A stretch of DNA of 64,000 bases, from NCBI GenBank assembly GCA_903821635.1, contig CAIJLV010000010.1, forward strand, positions 1 through 64,000, written 5' to 3'. Position 1 is the first letter of the stretch. Every line of letters begins with the position of its first letter. This DNA is from an uncultured Verrucomicrobiota bacterium (lineage in GTDB: Bacteria; Verrucomicrobiota; Verrucomicrobiia; Limisphaerales; UBA9464). The notes below the pieces were generated by a model. It was not told the DNA's origin and made no database searches. It was given only the letters and a program-made list of their open reading frames with translations. Made by a program: the position numbers and the translations under genes. Below are positions 36,299 through 45,529 of this stretch, piece by piece.

Positions 36299-38995
36299 TC
36301 ACGGTGGGATCAAGCCGCGCACGCGATAGAAGCGGGTCGCCACGTCCGCGTTTACCTCGGTGAAGGTTTCGTTGGGGCGGTTGGTGCTGACGCTGGTCCA
36401 ACTGACAAGGTTGGTGGAAACCTCGACCACGAGACAATTTCCCAATGGATCCACGACCTTGAACTGCAACTTGCCGTCCACGATGCCCAAGTTCGAGGGC
36501 TGGGGCGGCGGAGTCGGGAGCGCGAAGGTCGCATTGGCCCGATGGGTGGGATCTCGGCTGAACATGGGCCACCCGGTGGCCGGCGGTGGGCCCGAGGCGG
36601 CCACCGCCACCAATTTGCCCCAGGCACCCACCAGCAACCGCCCCGCGGAATCAAGGGCGGGGGAGGAGGAACCGTTGCCCCCGATTTCAACACTCCACAG
36701 TTCCCGTCCCGAGGGCGCCCAAGCGCGTAACTTCGAGTAGGAATCCACGAAATGCAGCGCGCCATCGGCCGAAAGTGCCGGGATCGAAATCCGGGGGGAC
36801 TGCGTGTTGAGGGCCCAGTTGGTTTTGCCGTCCGGCCGCACCGACCACAGGACCTGATTCAAGTTGGCCACGTAAATGGTTCCATTCGGGGCGATCACCG
36901 GATCCCTGAGGCTAGCCCCGGTCTTGAGTTCCCATAGTTTACGGCCGTCCGGGCTCAACGCGTAGAGCATGCCGTCGTTGAAAAACGAGGCGGCGAGAAT
37001 CGTGCCGTCCGCCGCAATGGCTGGCGTGGCCGAAAAAGGGCCGCGCGGGGATTCGAAACGCCATTTCTCGGTGCCATCCGGATTCAAGGCATAGAACACA
37101 CCCGCCGTGCCGCCGGTAGCTAAGGGTTTGCCGGCGCCGACGTAAATCGTGCCGTCACTCGCGAGCGACGGAGTGGAGATCCCCGCCCCGGCTTCCGTTT
37201 CAAACCGCCAAGCTTGCGTGCCGTTGGTCCGGACGGCGAAGAGGGTGCCACTGTTCGCGGTGAAATAGGCCGTGCCGTCGGCTCCGAGGGACACCGCGGA
37301 TTGGAGCGTGGAGCCAGCCTCAAAGCGCCACTTGACGCGGCCGGCCGGATCCACGGCGAGGAGTTGGTTGGTAGGATACGAGACGCACAAATAAAGGGTG
37401 CCATCCGGCGCCAACGTCGGGGAACACCGCGCCTGAGTGCCTAAGGGGAGAGTCCAATGGGGAGCCCCGTTCGTGGTAAAGGCATGGAGCACGCCATCAT
37501 CGGAGCCAGAATCGGTAGCGAGATACACCGAACCGTCGGGGCCGACGGCGGGCGAACTGTAAGTATTGCCTCCGATCGTGGCCTCCCACAGCACCGTGCT
37601 GGGCGGGATGAAACCGTTGAGCACGTTCAAGCGAACCGGGGTAGTGCCGACGACGCCCTGCTCATTACTGACCACCAAGAAGTAGTCGCCGGTATCCGCC
37701 GGCAGCGCCTCCGCAATCACGAGCGTATCGGTCTGGGCGCCCGAGACGTTGCACTGGTCGCGCAATTCCCGGTCGTTTCTCCGCCACTGGTAGCGCAACG
37801 GCGGCGTGCCCACGACCGACGCCCGGAGCACCACGTTGGAACCGCTGGCGACATTGATGCCCTCGGGTTGGCGGGTCACGACCGGCGGTCCACCCGGGGG
37901 CAAAGCGCCGCCCCGATCGGCTTGGCGCCGAAACATCGGCCACGACGACGCCGCGGGTGGACCCGAACCGCGGAGTGCAGTCAGGTAGCCGTCACCGCTG
38001 CCGATGTAGACCGTGCCATCGGGTCCCACGAGCGGACTGCTTTCGAGGAAAACAGTGCCCGGGACAAACTCCCAAGCGACGTCGCCATTGGCTTTCACCG
38101 CCGCAAAACGCCCGCTTTCCGCGCCCAGATACGCCGTGCCATCCGCCGCCACGGCCGGGCCGCTATAGATGCGCCCACCGAGCGGATACGCCCACTTGAA
38201 GGCGCCTTGGGCCGAATAGGCCGCGAGCGAGAAGCCCTGCGGAACATAAATCGTGCCGTCGGCCCCCAGCGCCGGGGAACCCATTCCCAACCCGGGGTTC
38301 ACCGACCAGCGCACCTTCCCATCGGGCTTCAACGCGTAGAGCTTCCCGTCCACACCTCCGAAGTAAATCGTGCCGTCGGCCCCAAGGGCCGGCGACGTAT
38401 TCAGAAATTGCCCGGTGGTAAATTCCCACCGTTTGGTGCCGTCCGGCTTTAACGCGTAGAGCTTGTGGTCATTGGAACCGATGTAAACGGTGCCATCCGC
38501 CCCGAGTGCCGGGGAAGAAGACACGGTCCCGCCGGTCAGAAACGCCCACCGCACGGAACCGCTGGGATTCACGCAGTAAACGCGACCATCCACACAGCCG
38601 ACGTAAATCGCGCCGTCGGGCCCCACCGCTGGGGAGGACGCGATCCGATCCTCGAGCCGGGTTTCCCAGCGAACCGAACCATCGCTCTGGTAGGCGTGGA
38701 GGAACGGGGTGCTGTCGCCGAAATACAGCGTGCCATCTTCGGCCAGTGCCACAGCGCTGACGATTTCGGTGACGACAGAAACATTCCAGCGAATGGATCC
38801 GTCCGGATTGACGGCCGCCAACCGATCCGGACTGCCCTTGCTGCTGACGTAAAGGGTTCCATCGGCCGCCAACGTCGGCGTGCCGCGCACCGCGTCGTTG
38901 AGTTTGGTGCGCCAAAGCACGGGGGCTGGCTCCGGTGCCGCTTTCACCAACCAAACAGCCGCAAGGAAGAGCAGTAATCGCGCGAAAACAGTCAT
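36299..38995 (-). CDS. Secreted PQQ-like beta-propeller protein with Ig-like domain
   Basis: 898 residues with a signal peptide (VFARLLLFLAAVWLVKA). Two eight-bladed-type propellers are built from repeats such as ADGTLYVSSKG, GADGTVYIGSNDHKLYAL and LGADGTIYFGGVDGKLYAL. An Ig-like domain lies between them (about 365-460, SGSNVVLRASVVGTPPLRYQ). The repeats resemble PQQ-dependent dehydrogenase blades, but no PQQ disulfide (Cys-Cys) is evident, so a binding or scaffolding role is more likely than catalysis. A candidate promoter lies at 39025-39054. Confidence 0.85.
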   Translation of the reverse strand: MTVFARLLLFLAAVWLVKAAPEPAPVLWRTKLNDAVRGTPTLAADGTLYVSSKGSPDRLAAVNPDGSIRWNVSVVTEIVSAVALAEDGTLYFGDSTPFLHAYQSDGSVRWETRLEDRIASSPAVGPDGAIYVGCVDGRVYCVNPSGSVRWAFLTGGTVSSSPALGADGTVYIGSNDHKLYALKPDGTKRWEFTTGQFLNTSPALGADGTIYFGGVDGKLYALKPDGKVRWSVNPGLGMGSPALGADGTIYVPQGFSLAAYSAQGAFKWAYPLGGRIYSGPAVAADGTAYLGAESGRFAAVKANGDVAWEFVPGTVFLESSPLVGPDGTVYIGSGDGYLTALRGSGPPAASSWPMFRRQADRGGALPPGGPPVVTRQPEGINVASGSNVVLRASVVGTPPLRYQWRRNDRELRDQCNVSGAQTDTLVIAEALPADTGDYFLVVSNEQGVVGTTPVRLNVLNGFIPPSTVLWEATIGGNTYSSPAVGPDGSVYLATDSGSDDGVLHAFTTNGAPHWTLPLGTQARCSPTLAPDGTLYLCVSYPTNQLLAVDPAGRVKWRFEAGSTLQSAVSLGADGTAYFTANSGTLFAVRTNGTQAWRFETEAGAGISTPSLASDGTIYVGAGKPLATGGTAGVFYALNPDGTEKWRFESPRGPFSATPAIAADGTILAASFFNDGMLYALSPDGRKLWELKTGASLRDPVIAPNGTIYVANLNQVLWSVRPDGKTNWALNTQSPRISIPALSADGALHFVDSYSKLRAWAPSGRELWSVEIGGNGSSSPALDSAGRLLVGAWGKLVAVAASGPPPATGWPMFSRDPTHRANATFALPTPPPQPSNLGIVDGKLQFKVVDPLGNCLVVEVSTNLVSWTSVSTNRPNETFTEVNADVATRFYRVRGLIPP

Positions 38996-39024
38996 AGGTT
39001 AAGAAACTAGAGCACCCTTACTGA

Positions 39025-39054
39025 AAAATAGTTCAAGCGGAATCGTCCCCTCAA
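39025..39054 (-). promoter_or_regulatory. Possible promoter of the PQQ-like propeller gene
   Basis: On the minus strand TTGAGG (39049-39054) and TATTTT (39025-39030) are 18 bases apart, 30 bases upstream of the ATG. The local DNA is AT-rich compared with its surroundings. Confidence 0.35.
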
Positions 39055-39172
39055 TGAAACTTCAGCGGGCGGGGAAAAATGCCTACTGCCCGAACTTCAA
39101 ACCGACTTCAGTCCGGTCGCCTGTAACTGGAAGCCTTCCCGCCGGACGAGAGAACGTGGGACCGGGTTCAGG

Positions 39173-41650
39173 TCAACTTCCGACCCAGTAAGGCACTTTG
39201 AGGGAAGCCGTGGTGCCCACCCCGAGTTGGCTTATGACCGTGAGTTCGCCGCCGTGCAGGCGGGCGCAGTCACGCGCGATCGTGAGGCCAATGCCAGTGC
39301 CCCGAATCTTGCCGACGTTGCTTGCCCGGAAAAACGGTTGAAACAGTTTTTCCTGATCAGCCGCCGGAATGCCGCAACCCTGATCCCGTATTTGAAACCG
39401 CAGGCTCGATCCTGCCTCATTTTCGAGGCACAAGCTCAGCGTCACCTTCGCCGGAGCCGACGAATATTTCAGAGCGTTGATCAGTAGATTCAGCAAAGCG
39501 TGCCGGAGAATATTAGGGTCCAACAGTGCCAGCGTCGGCAAACCACTCCCGATTTCGATACTTACCCGGGACTGGCCTTCGCCCGCCTGTCGCTTTAGTT
39601 CCTCCAAGAAACCCAACAGATCAACAGGTATTGGGACACAATTAAATTTACCCGATTCGATCCGGCCGAGCAATAGCAGGTCGTCCATGAGTTCACTCAT
39701 TCGGCGCGTGCTATCGAAGATGATTCCGAGATAACGAAAGGCCCGTCCGGCCGTCGCTTCCGGCAGGGCCTGCACGCAGTTGCCGAGCAAATCGTGGGCG
39801 TAAACGATGCTGGTGAGCGGCGTCCTAAACTCGTGCGAAGCCATCGTGATAAAGGAACTTTTTAGGGCGTTTAATTCACGTTCACGCGTCAGTGCCTCAG
39901 CCATTTGGCTTTCCACCCGTTTCGGCTCGGTCAGGTCAGTAATCACGGCAATTGTGCCAATAATCCGCCCGTTTTCGTGGCGAGGCACTCCGGTTATCAT
40001 GACCGGGATTTTCACTCCGCCCGGCTGGACCAATTGGGTTTGGTAAGCCGAAGTGATTCCACGCGATTGCTCGGCCAAGACTTGGCGAAAAACCTCCTGT
40101 TGGTCTTCGGGCACCAACTCCGCCGGATTCATACCAATCAATGATTGCCGCGACCGCGCCACGACCGCGGCGAACGCTTCATTGACGAAACTGAAGGTTC
40201 CTTTTTCGTCGGTCACGGTGAGTCCCTGCCCCATGAGATGCATGACCTTTAGGGCAAAATCCCGCGAGCGCTGGAGCTCTAGTCGCGCTTGTTGGCGGAC
40301 GATGAACTGGCCGATCTGATTACTGAGCAGGTCCAGCAAGCGCAGCATTTCGCCGGAGGGTTTTGGCAGGGCCACCCCGGCGAGGATAATCTTGCCCACC
40401 AACCGTCGGTCAGCTCGACAAGCGATCGCAACCGCGGACAACCCGTGAGACGGAACCGGTTCAGCCGTTGCCGCCTCGATAATGCGCGGCCACTCCTCCC
40501 CTTCACTCCAGTTCAGCCGGCCTTCCAAATCGGCAAAATAAGACTCCGTCGGCAGCCCCTCGCAGCGGTCGCCGCTGCTCCAGAATAAATACTCGACAGC
40601 CAGATCACCGAACGATTCAGCCAACCCGAAGCCGCCGAGTCTGGCCGCCACCGCGCCCCCAAAAAGGCTCAGCACCGAGGAAATCCCCTGCGCCAACGTT
40701 TCGGCTTCACCGAGCGCAGTGGATACCGCTTGCTGAAGCTGGCGCCGCTGCTCGGATTCAACTCGCTCCGTAATCTCCTGCTGAATCGCTATGTAATGCG
40801 TGACTCGGCTCCCAGTCTCGTCGCGCACCGGTTGGACATCAAGGGCCACCCAGTAGTGCCGTCCGTCTTTGGCATAGTTGATCAACTCCGCCTTGAATCC
40901 TTCTTGGGCGGCTATTTTGCCGCGCATAAATTCCACAGTCTTCGGGTCCGTCGCTGCGCCCTGCAGGAGCATGCCGGCCGTTTTGCCGACTAATTCGGTC
41001 AGGCTAAAACCGGTCAGACGGACAAACCCGTCATTCACCCACTCGATCTTCCCTTCTGAATCCGTGATTACCACCGCGTTGTTCGTCCGGGCGGCCACAT
41101 TGGCCAACTTGGAAGCTTCCGCCTCGCGTAATTTGAGCTGGGCACACGCCAACTGTAGTTCTGAGCGCTGGATTTTGAGTCGTTCCACCAACCGCTGGCG
41201 ATCCCCGGCCGCCATTCGTTGCGCCTGAACCGCGAGTATCAAATCCAGCGACGCATCGTGCAGGGCAAATTCGTCCACCGAAATGCCATAGAGCTGAAGG
41301 TCGGCCAACTCCATGATCCAAGGCGAACCCACGAACAGCACTTGCCCATTGTCCAAGGGCAATATTTGTCCGCGAAGCCTCAAATTGTGACCCCGCAATT
41401 GCAGTAAGAATAGCTCCCCCAAGTGGCTTTGGATCGCCCCGGGCAGCGATTCCACCAGCGGCCGCTGGATCGCCAGAAATTCATTAAAATCCGGCTGGTC
41501 TCCAAATCCGCGACAAAGCCGGAGCAAAGTGGAGCCGACCTGAACCACGCGATTTTGACCATCGACCACGAGGTGAAATGGGAAAAGCCGCGCAAACTGG
41601 GCTGGGCTGGGCCCGACAAGGTTTACCGCAGGCGCAACTGAGGAACTCAT
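39173..41650 (-). CDS. HNOBA-type sensor histidine kinase, partner of H-NOX
   Basis: 825 residues from ATG at 41650, which overlaps the H-NOX stop by four bases (ATGA). Residues about 12-170 match HNOBA, the haem-NO-binding-associated domain (FARLFPFHLVVDGQNRVVQV; GLFLLQLRGHNLRLRGQILP; SPWIMELADLQLYGISVDEF). A coiled coil, a PAS (VVITDSEGKIEWVNDGFVRLTGFS), a GAF-like region, a second PAS, HisKA with phospho-His in ASHEFRTPLTS, and a HATPase (RDQGCGIPAADQEKLFQPFF) follow. Gas binding by the H-NOX protein presumably tunes this kinase. No response regulator lies beside it. Confidence 0.92.
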   Translation of the reverse strand: MSSSVAPAVNLVGPSPAQFARLFPFHLVVDGQNRVVQVGSTLLRLCRGFGDQPDFNEFLAIQRPLVESLPGAIQSHLGELFLLQLRGHNLRLRGQILPLDNGQVLFVGSPWIMELADLQLYGISVDEFALHDASLDLILAVQAQRMAAGDRQRLVERLKIQRSELQLACAQLKLREAEASKLANVAARTNNAVVITDSEGKIEWVNDGFVRLTGFSLTELVGKTAGMLLQGAATDPKTVEFMRGKIAAQEGFKAELINYAKDGRHYWVALDVQPVRDETGSRVTHYIAIQQEITERVESEQRRQLQQAVSTALGEAETLAQGISSVLSLFGGAVAARLGGFGLAESFGDLAVEYLFWSSGDRCEGLPTESYFADLEGRLNWSEGEEWPRIIEAATAEPVPSHGLSAVAIACRADRRLVGKIILAGVALPKPSGEMLRLLDLLSNQIGQFIVRQQARLELQRSRDFALKVMHLMGQGLTVTDEKGTFSFVNEAFAAVVARSRQSLIGMNPAELVPEDQQEVFRQVLAEQSRGITSAYQTQLVQPGGVKIPVMITGVPRHENGRIIGTIAVITDLTEPKRVESQMAEALTRERELNALKSSFITMASHEFRTPLTSIVYAHDLLGNCVQALPEATAGRAFRYLGIIFDSTRRMSELMDDLLLLGRIESGKFNCVPIPVDLLGFLEELKRQAGEGQSRVSIEIGSGLPTLALLDPNILRHALLNLLINALKYSSAPAKVTLSLCLENEAGSSLRFQIRDQGCGIPAADQEKLFQPFFRASNVGKIRGTGIGLTIARDCARLHGGELTVISQLGVGTTASLKVPYWVGS

Positions 41651-42219
41651 ACCGACCGCCTTGTGCCCGCCCTGTCTGGCCACTCGATGTGGAAGGAGTC
41701 GTGAGCGTGGCCGGGACTTCTAAACCCGACCTGCGTGACTTTAACCGCGAGGTTAAACCGTTTGCCCAAGCCCCGAATCAGGCCGAACACAAAAGGAGAC
41801 AACCCTTCGCGATGCGTCTCATGGTGCAGGACGACCGAAGTTGCGGTGACCGATGAAACCGAAAATTTGGGCGGCTGCAGGTTGGGGAATTGCAGGACCG
41901 CCCGGGAATGGAGGTTGTTCAAGTTTGCGAGCAGGTCCGGGAGATCGTTCCCACACGAATCAAGCAACAAGCCGTAGTGCTCTTGAGCAGTCTTTAAGAC
42001 CCAATGTTCGCCAAATGCTTCCAGAATTTCAGCGACTGACACCCCAAACTCCCGACTCGCCGCCGCGACTAAATTGTAAGTGACCGCGTCCGGGTAACTC
42101 TCGTTGCTCAAAAACACCTCCTCATCCACCCCGGCGCCGAGGCGGACCCGTGCCCAAGCAGCATCGCCGTAGCGGGCGACAATCAATTCTTCGATCGAAC
42201 GATTTACTAAGCCATACAT
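41647..42219 (-). CDS. H-NOX (haem NO/O2-binding) sensor protein
   Basis: 190 residues. The haem-ligand His is H104 in NNLHSRAVLQFPNLQPP, and FGEHWV (69-74) is typical. The YxSxR propionate-binding motif should fall 29 residues after the His; here it is H133-E-T135-H-R137 (HETHREGL), so Y becomes H and S becomes T, with Arg kept. The position of the distal Tyr that binds O2 in anaerobe H-NOX is P142, which points to NO rather than O2 sensing. It is coupled to the kinase at 39173 by a four-base overlap. Confidence 0.93.
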   Translation of the reverse strand: MYGLVNRSIEELIVARYGDAAWARVRLGAGVDEEVFLSNESYPDAVTYNLVAAASREFGVSVAEILEAFGEHWVLKTAQEHYGLLLDSCGNDLPDLLANLNNLHSRAVLQFPNLQPPKFSVSSVTATSVVLHHETHREGLSPFVFGLIRGLGKRFNLAVKVTQVGFRSPGHAHDSFHIEWPDRAGTRRSV

Positions 42220-42222
42220 AGC

Positions 42223-42262
42223 GATACAGAGGGATACAGAGGGATACAGAGGGATACAGAGG
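42223..42262 (-). repeat. Four exact 10-bp tandem repeats just upstream of H-NOX
   Basis: gatacagagg repeated four times with no change (plus-strand reading), i.e. ccctctgtat on the coding strand, from -4 to -43 relative to the ATG. No Shine-Dalgarno is seen in the leader, so the repeat array occupies the ribosome landing zone. A 10-bp unit would change spacing by one helical turn per copy. Confidence 0.95.
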
Positions 42263-42430
42263 GAAAGTCCTCCAATAATCCAACCTAGCTAACGCAATGC
42301 CGATAGTAATCCTCAAATGTGGAGTTTTTCGCCACCCCGGAGCCCCGTCCCGAATGTCATCGGGGGGCCTCAATACGCCCAAATTGAAGCGATTGCCCCC
42401 GGAGCCACCGCCGCAGCTGACTCGAGCCCG

Positions 42431-45406
42431 TCATTGGCCGGGTTCCTGCAGGTAGGCGAGTAAGTCGAGGATCTCCTCCGCGGCGAAGTTGTTGAGCAAT
42501 CCCTCCGGCATCGGCGAGAGCGGCGAGGGGCGGCGCGATTCGAGGTCGGCGACTTGTAGTTCGACCGTAGTTTGTTTGAGCGGATCCGTCATTACCGTCA
42601 GCCGGCCACCGGCTTCCGCCACGATTCGCCCCACCACTTCCTCGCCGTTCTTGGGGTGCAGGATCGTAAACTGATACTGCTCCGACACGACCGCGCTCGG
42701 CTCGGTCAGAGACTTAAGCAAATCCAGCGGGGTAAACCTTGAACCCACCCCCGTCAGGTCCGGCCCCACCGCTCCGCCTGCCCCGCCCAACCGATGGCAG
42801 GCCGCGCACTGAGCGGCGGTAAAAAGTTCCCGCCCACGGGAGCGGTTGCGGGCTTCCTTCAACTGCCCAAGGGAGGCTTGCAGATCCTCCGTCTTCCAAG
42901 CCCGGACCAACGCCCTTGCCGGCCCGACCGGGGCGATTGGCGCAGGCGCTTTGCGAGAAAGAATCAGGGCCATTTCCCCTAGTTCAGTCGGGGGCGTCGC
43001 CTTCAATGCGAGGCTGCGAACGTGCTTCAGAAAATTGTCAAAGCTGGCCCCGTTGTGGGCGGGCACACCCACCGCTTCAAACCACTGGGTAAACTCCGCC
43101 GGATGGCCCGAGCGCCGCGTGCCGGTGCCGGGTTGGTCCGCAAACCACGTGAAGAATCGCCGCCGCAAGGCGGTGGTCCAACCGTCCTTCAGTTGGCTCA
43201 CGGCGATCTGGTAATGCAACTGCTCTTCCTGCGTCGTCGCCGCGTCGCGCAAATCCAAAATTTTACCCGCGAGCTCCGGCGCCTGCAACGCGACGAGGAG
43301 CGACACCAATTCGCGATTCCGCGGCCACGTTTTGGCCGGCAGTTGGGCGCCCAATTTTTCCAAAGCGCGCGGACGCATCGTCGCCGGAATGCCGTGCCGC
43401 GCGAAACTGACTTGGAGCACCCGCAGTTTGAGCAAGAAATCAGCTTCCGGGAGCGAATCCAACGGCCACCGGGTCAACGCTTGAAGCAAGGCCAGTTGGT
43501 GGGTGGGGCCGCCCACCCGAGCGAGGGCGAGCAAAGCCGTCAGCCCACCTGTGGCGTCCGATTCCGTCAGGGCTTTTTCGCTCCACGTCGCGACGGGTTG
43601 GTTTTCTAGCGCCACCCGCGCAGAAAAACGGAGCTGTCGATCCGGATTTCGAAGCGCCGCCCAGTAATCGCTGACGAAGCGGGGATCCTCACGCGTGTGA
43701 AAGAATTCCAATTGCGAACGGTAAGGCAACTGTGCCAGCCCATCGGCCGTGATCACGTTCAACTTGGGCAGCACCGGCGGCAGCGCGGCGGTCGCTTCGG
43801 AGCCCACGTAAGTCACGCGATAGAGCCCCGACTGCGTGCCCCGGCCCCCGGTAATGAAATAGAGGGCCCCATCAGACCCGATTTCGAGATCCGCCACATT
43901 GAGGGGTTTGCCCGTCACAAAATTCTCTACTGCACCGGTGAAGCTGGCCCCGTCGGGCGCGAGGTGAACCGCCAAAATTCGGCCATAGCTCCAATCCAGC
44001 GCGTAGAGCGCACGCTGAAACTTCTCCGGAAATTTCGCCCCGGTCCCAAACTTGACGCCCGTCGGCGAGCCTATGCCGACGTTGACCGTGGCGGGCAGCG
44101 AATCGGCGTAGAATTCGGGCCACTTGCCGGACCCTTCCCGGAACCCGTAGTCGCCGCCGCTCACGAGGTGATGGATGCGGGTCGGGCGATACCACGGGGT
44201 GCCCCAATCCCACTCCATGTCGGAGTCGAAGGCGAACAGCTCACCGGCCGGACTGAAATCAAGGTCGTAGGAATTGCGCTGGCCGGCGGCAAAGAGCTCC
44301 GGCTGGCCGCCGTCGCGATTCAGGCGCAGCACGTAGCCGCCCGGCGGCTTGCGGCCGGCGCCAAAGCCATTGCCGTCTTCCAAACGCGGCAACACGAGAT
44401 CCTCCGCGTAGTGGCGAACCGGGGAGCTGCGGGAAACATCAGTCGGCACGTCCACAAAATTGCCGTTGAGGACGTAGATCCGATCATCGGGGCCTTTCAC
44501 CAAGCCATGCGCCCCGTGCTCGCCAGCGCCCCCCACCCAGCGGCGCAACAGTTCCGTGCGGTCATAAACGTCATCGCCGTTGGTATCGGTTAGGCGATAC
44601 AAGTGGTAGCCTTCGGGACCCTGCCCGTTGACGTAAAGCGCGCCAAAGGCACTCAGCAAACCCATCGCGCCGCGCACCGGCAGTCCGATGGTTTCTTGCC
44701 GCTCAACTGAGCCGGTGGCCGCGAGGGTAAAACGCAACATCGGTTCAGGCCCCTGCGGACTAATGATGAGCCGACCTTTTGAATCCATGGTCAACGCGAC
44801 CCAAGAACCTTCGTCCTCCCCGGCGGACCGGATCAACTCGACTTGAAAACCGGGGGCGACTTGCAACGCCGCTGCGGGCGTCGCCACAGGCGGTCTCAGG
44901 ACGTCGCCCCACGGCGCGACCCCAAGTTTGCCCAGACTTTTCACCGCCACCCACGCGGGGCCCGCCGGCGGATTGGTGCCCCAACCCGGGGCCACCTGAG
45001 GGGCGGTAAACCAAGAAGCGTCGCTGACGAGGTTGGTTTTGAACCCGCCGCCCGCGAGTTCGAGCTTCAGCAACCAACCGGCTTGGCCAACTTGGTTCTT
45101 CGCGATCACCGCGAGTGAATTGGGACCGCCGGAGAAACGGCCAGCGAGATTCGCCCGGGTGGCCTCATGGTAGTTGGTGTTTTTCGCAACCCGCCGGTTG
45201 TTCAGGAACACTTCCACTTCGTCATCCCCCGCCACGCTGAGGGTGGCGCGATCTACGCCGGCCGGCAGCACGAAGTCCTTGCGAAAGAACCGGCTTTCCG
45301 CCGCCGGCCCCGCCGCGGCCCAAATCCACTCGGGCGTTTGCGCGGCGAGCTGGGGCAGCACGGCCGCGACGACGAGGGCAAAGCTCCAGGTCCAAAGGCG
45401 AATCAT
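42431..45406 (-). CDS. PVC-type secreted propeller protein with c-type haem tail
   Basis: 991 residues with a signal peptide (FALVVAAVLPQLAAQ). A jelly-roll module begins it (EWIWAAAGPAAESRFFRKDF), like GH2-type sugar-binding domains, and the sorbosone-dehydrogenase-like propeller follows (EDGNGFGAGRKPPGGYVLRL; FDSDMEWDWGTPWYRPTRIH). A helical region leads to one c-type haem site C867-AA-C870-H871 and the tail seen in TIGR02603 (GPDLTGVGSRF; EILDLLAYLQ). It is a probable periplasmic oxidoreductase for sugar-like compounds, similar to but not a close copy of the gene at 29543. Confidence 0.87.
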   Translation of the reverse strand: MIRLWTWSFALVVAAVLPQLAAQTPEWIWAAAGPAAESRFFRKDFVLPAGVDRATLSVAGDDEVEVFLNNRRVAKNTNYHEATRANLAGRFSGGPNSLAVIAKNQVGQAGWLLKLELAGGGFKTNLVSDASWFTAPQVAPGWGTNPPAGPAWVAVKSLGKLGVAPWGDVLRPPVATPAAALQVAPGFQVELIRSAGEDEGSWVALTMDSKGRLIISPQGPEPMLRFTLAATGSVERQETIGLPVRGAMGLLSAFGALYVNGQGPEGYHLYRLTDTNGDDVYDRTELLRRWVGGAGEHGAHGLVKGPDDRIYVLNGNFVDVPTDVSRSSPVRHYAEDLVLPRLEDGNGFGAGRKPPGGYVLRLNRDGGQPELFAAGQRNSYDLDFSPAGELFAFDSDMEWDWGTPWYRPTRIHHLVSGGDYGFREGSGKWPEFYADSLPATVNVGIGSPTGVKFGTGAKFPEKFQRALYALDWSYGRILAVHLAPDGASFTGAVENFVTGKPLNVADLEIGSDGALYFITGGRGTQSGLYRVTYVGSEATAALPPVLPKLNVITADGLAQLPYRSQLEFFHTREDPRFVSDYWAALRNPDRQLRFSARVALENQPVATWSEKALTESDATGGLTALLALARVGGPTHQLALLQALTRWPLDSLPEADFLLKLRVLQVSFARHGIPATMRPRALEKLGAQLPAKTWPRNRELVSLLVALQAPELAGKILDLRDAATTQEEQLHYQIAVSQLKDGWTTALRRRFFTWFADQPGTGTRRSGHPAEFTQWFEAVGVPAHNGASFDNFLKHVRSLALKATPPTELGEMALILSRKAPAPIAPVGPARALVRAWKTEDLQASLGQLKEARNRSRGRELFTAAQCAACHRLGGAGGAVGPDLTGVGSRFTPLDLLKSLTEPSAVVSEQYQFTILHPKNGEEVVGRIVAEAGGRLTVMTDPLKQTTVELQVADLESRRPSPLSPMPEGLLNNFAAEEILDLLAYLQEPGQ

Positions 45407-45529
45407 GCCGGGGTATTACCGAAAGGATTCACCGGCGAAAAGGATCGGCGGAAGAAATGTCCGACCTACCCGTCCGCCAAGCGAACGGGTGGGCTGAGCT
45501 TCCAGCCATGCAGTCGGGAGCCACCTACC

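Noticed and set aside
42223-42262. Possible CRISPR or coding repeat
   Set aside because: Units are 10 bases with no spacers and lie in the leader of H-NOX; a plain tandem repeat.
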